Shown here: positions 6,664 through 8,848 of the stretch, piece after piece
Position numbering within the stretch: position 1 is the stretch's first letter
Layout of the letters: each line of letters starts with the position of its first letter
Assembly (NCBI RefSeq): GCF_003996855.1
Contig: NZ_NRQY01000001.1
Span: 1,862,703-1,871,550 of the forward strand
Reading direction: 5' to 3'
DNA from: Morganella morganii
GTDB lineage: Bacteria > Pseudomonadota > Gammaproteobacteria > Enterobacterales > Enterobacteriaceae
DNA length: 8,848 nucleotides
The notes under the pieces: model-generated
The model's database searches: none
What the model saw: the letters and a program-made list of their open reading frames with translations, nothing else
Told to the model about the DNA's origin: nothing
Translations under genes and position numbers: made by a program

Positions 6664-8626
6664 AGGCCACGGCCACTTCCGCATCAATCTCCCCACGAAG
6701 CTGCGCCATGCGCTCGTAGGTTTCACGAGTAGCCCCCGCACTATTAAGTGTGCACAATTCGCGGGCAGCACTCACCAGCCTCTTCCATGGCAAGCCATCT
6801 TTTGTGATTTTTGGCATGGGCACGCTTTGCAGCAAGAAGTAATTCACCGTCGTAGTGAGTACACGCCGAAGCATCCAGTCAAAGGCAAAACTGTTCGCGA
6901 TGGACACCCACACCAGCAGCCGTTCTTCTGATGGATCATCAGGGAAAAGGATCGTCGGAACCTTATTACCACAGACCACCCCAGCAGGAATTAGTGATGC
7001 CATGAGCGAACGTTCATTGGTCTGACCCGCAATGTCGCAAAAGCCCACACGCAGCATATCCACACGGTGCTGGTTAGCGCGGGGCATATCAGTGGGGCGA
7101 ATCCAAAACTGTGGGGCAAGGCGTGAGCCTCCGATAGCATAAGCCTCCCACAACGCACGGCGCCCCGTGCCAGACACGTGTCCTTTTACACCAAAGCGAT
7201 GTGCCTGCACCATTCGACCTTCCACCAGTGGTAGAGCGCCAGGCGTGGCACGCTCCAAGAACTTAGGACGCTCCTTGGTCATATCAACTTCACGGCAAAA
7301 TTTCGGGGTCCAACCATAACCCGGCTCTTCCCACGAAACCCCCGCTTCTCCGATCTTTGAGAAGAGTTTCCACTCAGCCACGCTACGAACCTCGGGCAGG
7401 CTCAAATCGCCTCGAACACCCGTAAGTGCTGCACGCCCAATAGAGGCAGTTCCCGTAACTTCTAAGCCCGTAGGGGTGCCCCGCTCATGCATGAGAGTTA
7501 TAGGCTCATGCTTGCTCTTTTCCGAGCTTGCCTTAGTGAAAACCACGGCCAGGAACTTAAAGCGAGTGGCGATGGCAAAGAACCGTGCACGATTATCGAT
7601 GATCGATATTGACACACTTTGGCTCGCATCAAAAATTTTCTGCCGCATGGCACGGGTACCTTGGGAGCGAATGAGCCCCCCTGGAATTAGTGCAGCCAGA
7701 ACACCTTGCACTTTACATAGCTCAAAAAAGAGCTCAGTGAAAGCGATGTAGAGATCTGGTTCTCCATTTCCCAAACCAGGATAACGAGTGAACAGGCGAC
7801 GAGAGTAGTTCGCTACATCATCACGCTGCTGCGCAAAACGCTCTTCATCAAGCCCATGAATTTGGGCCCCGTAGTGTCGCTTGGTGCCTGAGGACTTTAA
7901 AAATTCGTGCCTTGATAGCTTGACCTTTTCCCATGGTGGGTTGCCGATAACCGCATCAAAACCCTCAGGAGCCATGGCAATCCAAACCTTATGCTCTGCC
8001 ATCAAGCTATCGCCACAGTACCAACGTGCACGCATAGTTTTAAGAGTCGAGACATCATCAGTAAACGAAGCAAGAGCAAGTAGAGCCGCACGCAAAGAGT
8101 TGCCTGAAAGATCCGCTGCACACACACCATGAGCCAACCAATGTGCCGTCTTGGCTCGATCCTTCCCACACACAGCCTGAGTCAGCGCAACCAGCAAAAT
8201 TCCTGCACCACAGGCTGGATCAATAACCTTACTTCTATATGAGAGCTTGGGAGCAACTAGCTTTGCCAGTCGCGTAGCCAAGCGAAAATCCGTATGGTAG
8301 GCGCCCGTGCTTTTTCGATCCTGCTCATGCAATACCTCACGGGCTAGGACACTCAGTGCCAAAGCAGGGTGCATCGGTGAACGCGCGATGGCACTTGCCA
8401 CTGATGCTGCAAGCTCCAAGAGCTCTGATGCAGGGCGCTTGCTCTTGACTCCAAAAGCCTTATGAAAGTCTCCTAGATCAAATCCACCAAAGTATGCCGA
8501 TACAGCCTCCAAGACTTGGAGGCGAAGCTCAAAGCTGGTTGGGCCATAGTCCCCTCCCACAGCCCGAGTGAGTGCTGCTTCTGCTGGGGCTAGGTACTCT
8601 ACTTCAACAGGCCGAGGAGCGCTCAT
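6614..8626 (-). CDS. N6-adenine DNA methyltransferase, Eco57I/type IIG-like, 3'-truncated
   Basis: This is a class I SAM-dependent enzyme that should methylate adenine N6 in a specific DNA target. The 670-aa product has an N-terminal helical region (1 to about 100), motif X (KSTGAYHT, 105-112), SAM-binding motif I DPACGAG (136-142), an acidic motif II near D172, GDSL (205-208) and catalytic NPPW (229-232). The C-terminal half (about 400-640) resembles the TaqI/Eco57I-type target-recognition region, including the late segment FAFDWMLRRVLTTTVNYFLLQSVPMP (read in parts). No endonuclease domain is seen, so a nuclease, if any, is a separate protein. The ATG at 8626 overlaps the upstream stop in ATGA and has AGGGGA (8638-8633) six bases ahead, which supports this start. 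Relatives usually continue past the EIDAxVAxAYG motif. Here the frame runs into cdiA DNA and ends after about ten foreign residues ([12 protein letters not shown]). Activity may survive, because the catalytic and recognition parts are present. The system type (RM, BREX-like, DISARM-like) cannot be settled from this window. Confidence 0.8.
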   Translation of the reverse strand: MSAPRPVEVEYLAPAEAALTRAVGGDYGPTSFELRLQVLEAVSAYFGGFDLGDFHKAFGVKSKRPASELLELAASVASAIARSPMHPALALSVLAREVLHEQDRKSTGAYHTDFRLATRLAKLVAPKLSYRSKVIDPACGAGILLVALTQAVCGKDRAKTAHWLAHGVCAADLSGNSLRAALLALASFTDDVSTLKTMRARWYCGDSLMAEHKVWIAMAPEGFDAVIGNPPWEKVKLSRHEFLKSSGTKRHYGAQIHGLDEERFAQQRDDVANYSRRLFTRYPGLGNGEPDLYIAFTELFFELCKVQGVLAALIPGGLIRSQGTRAMRQKIFDASQSVSISIIDNRARFFAIATRFKFLAVVFTKASSEKSKHEPITLMHERGTPTGLEVTGTASIGRAALTGVRGDLSLPEVRSVAEWKLFSKIGEAGVSWEEPGYGWTPKFCREVDMTKERPKFLERATPGALPLVEGRMVQAHRFGVKGHVSGTGRRALWEAYAIGGSRLAPQFWIRPTDMPRANQHRVDMLRVGFCDIAGQTNERSLMASLIPAGVVCGNKVPTILFPDDPSEERLLVWVSIANSFAFDWMLRRVLTTTVNYFLLQSVPMPKITKDGLPWKRLVSAARELCTLNSAGATRETYERMAQLRGEIDAEVAVAYGVDLQRRGHGDWRPA
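6650..6664. other. Junction between methyltransferase and cdiA sequence
   Basis: On the minus strand the methyltransferase reads [13 protein letters not shown] up to about 6653. The cdiA frame reads GLIYSGGDM from 6660. The two recognisable proteins meet in different frames over the same few bases (GGGGTTGATCTA, 6661-6650). Both partners are cut here: the methyltransferase loses its C-terminal tail and cdiA loses its 5' portion. No IS end, target duplication, tRNA or att-like sequence is visible at the join. This fits illegitimate recombination, a deletion, or a misassembly. Confidence 0.65.
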
Positions 8627-8848
8627 GCATAGTCCCCTACGAGAACAGGCTTGATGGCTTTAGATGTTTTTGACTGGACTTGGGGGAACGGTGCCATTGA
8701 CCGCTTCACGACCACCAAAAATTCGTTTACATCGGACGCCGAGCTACTGGCCACCTTGTTTGGGCGATATCGACCAATGGCGCCCAGAGGGTACATTGTG
8801 GACGAGCCGATTTTAGAAAGCTCAGCCTTCATGTCCTGCATGCAGATA
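8623..8848 (-). CDS. 3' end of unidentified gene upstream of the methyltransferase
   Basis: The frame is open from the window edge to a TGA at 8625-8623, which shares ATGA with the methyltransferase start. No stop lies between the edge and the first Met (8841), so this is most likely the C-terminal part of a longer protein. Visible sequence includes MYPLGAIGRYRPNKVASS, NEFLVVVKRSMAPFP and the end KAIKPVLVGDYA. I recognise no domain. Tight overlap with a DNA methyltransferase suggests co-translation and a shared role, perhaps a helicase, nuclease or specificity component of a restriction or defence operon, but this is contextual only. Confidence 0.55.
   Translation of the reverse strand, partial: ICMQDMKAELSKIGSSTMYPLGAIGRYRPNKVASSSASDVNEFLVVVKRSMAPFPQVQSKTSKAIKPVLVGDYA

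Noticed and set aside
6664..6771. Apparent N-terminus of the CdiA frame up to the Met at 6771
   Set aside because: These codons are methyltransferase DNA read in the wrong frame. The peptide has no signal sequence or CdiA resemblance before GLIYSGG.
7476..8132. Plus-strand frames opposite the methyltransferase (7476-7751 and 7881-8132)
   Set aside because: They are antisense to the conserved methyltransferase motifs and have no start signals or recognisable content.

Overview
The window looks like an accessory region of an enterobacterial (Serratia-like) genome. The basis is a large CdiA/filamentous-haemagglutinin-type exoprotein with a VENN motif, its immunity gene, and a decayed IS256-family transposase of the kind common in Enterobacterales. 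I infer the taxon from family resemblance, not from a search. All intact genes lie on the minus strand, so the biological reading order is right to left.

Right part (about 8848 to 6660): the 3' end of an unidentified gene runs off the window edge. It overlaps by ATGA an Eco57I/type IIG-like N6-adenine DNA methyltransferase carrying motif X, DPACGAG and NPPW. This is probably part of a restriction-modification or phage-defence operon. The methyltransferase stops being recognisable at about 6660, where it is joined directly to cdiA sequence. It then reads a few codons of cdiA DNA in the wrong frame and stops at 6614.

Middle part (about 6660 to 1348): about 1,770 codons of uninterrupted cdiA. 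The signal peptide, TPS (CdiB-recognition) domain and most of the first haemagglutinin repeat block are missing. What remains is the end of FHA-1, a receptor-binding-like region, the FHA-2 repeats, a DUF637/pretoxin region, the VENN motif and a C-terminal toxin module. The toxin resembles the E. coli EC869-o11/TA271-type Zn-dependent DNase, with E, D, S and K at that family's spacing. The cognate immunity gene cdiI (845-1351) overlaps the cdiA stop by ATGA and is closed by a strong intrinsic terminator at 810-840. G+C falls sharply in the toxin/immunity module compared with the cdiA body, as expected for exchangeable cdiA-CT/cdiI cassettes.

Left part (1 to about 800): the plus strand holds an IS256-family transposase remnant (274 to about 717) with two frame disruptions and one nonsense codon, then a hairpin that may be the end of another small element. 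Positions 3-140 hold two tandem copies of an unidentified 46-47 bp unit, whose flanking stem arms differ between copies yet stay complementary, followed by two further hairpins.

Taken together, a defence-type methyltransferase operon and a cdiA gene were each cut and joined head to tail. The toxin/immunity pair is structurally complete, but CdiA can no longer be exported by the CdiB route from this locus. The join is either a real illegitimate-recombination event or an assembly chimera, and settling which matters most here.
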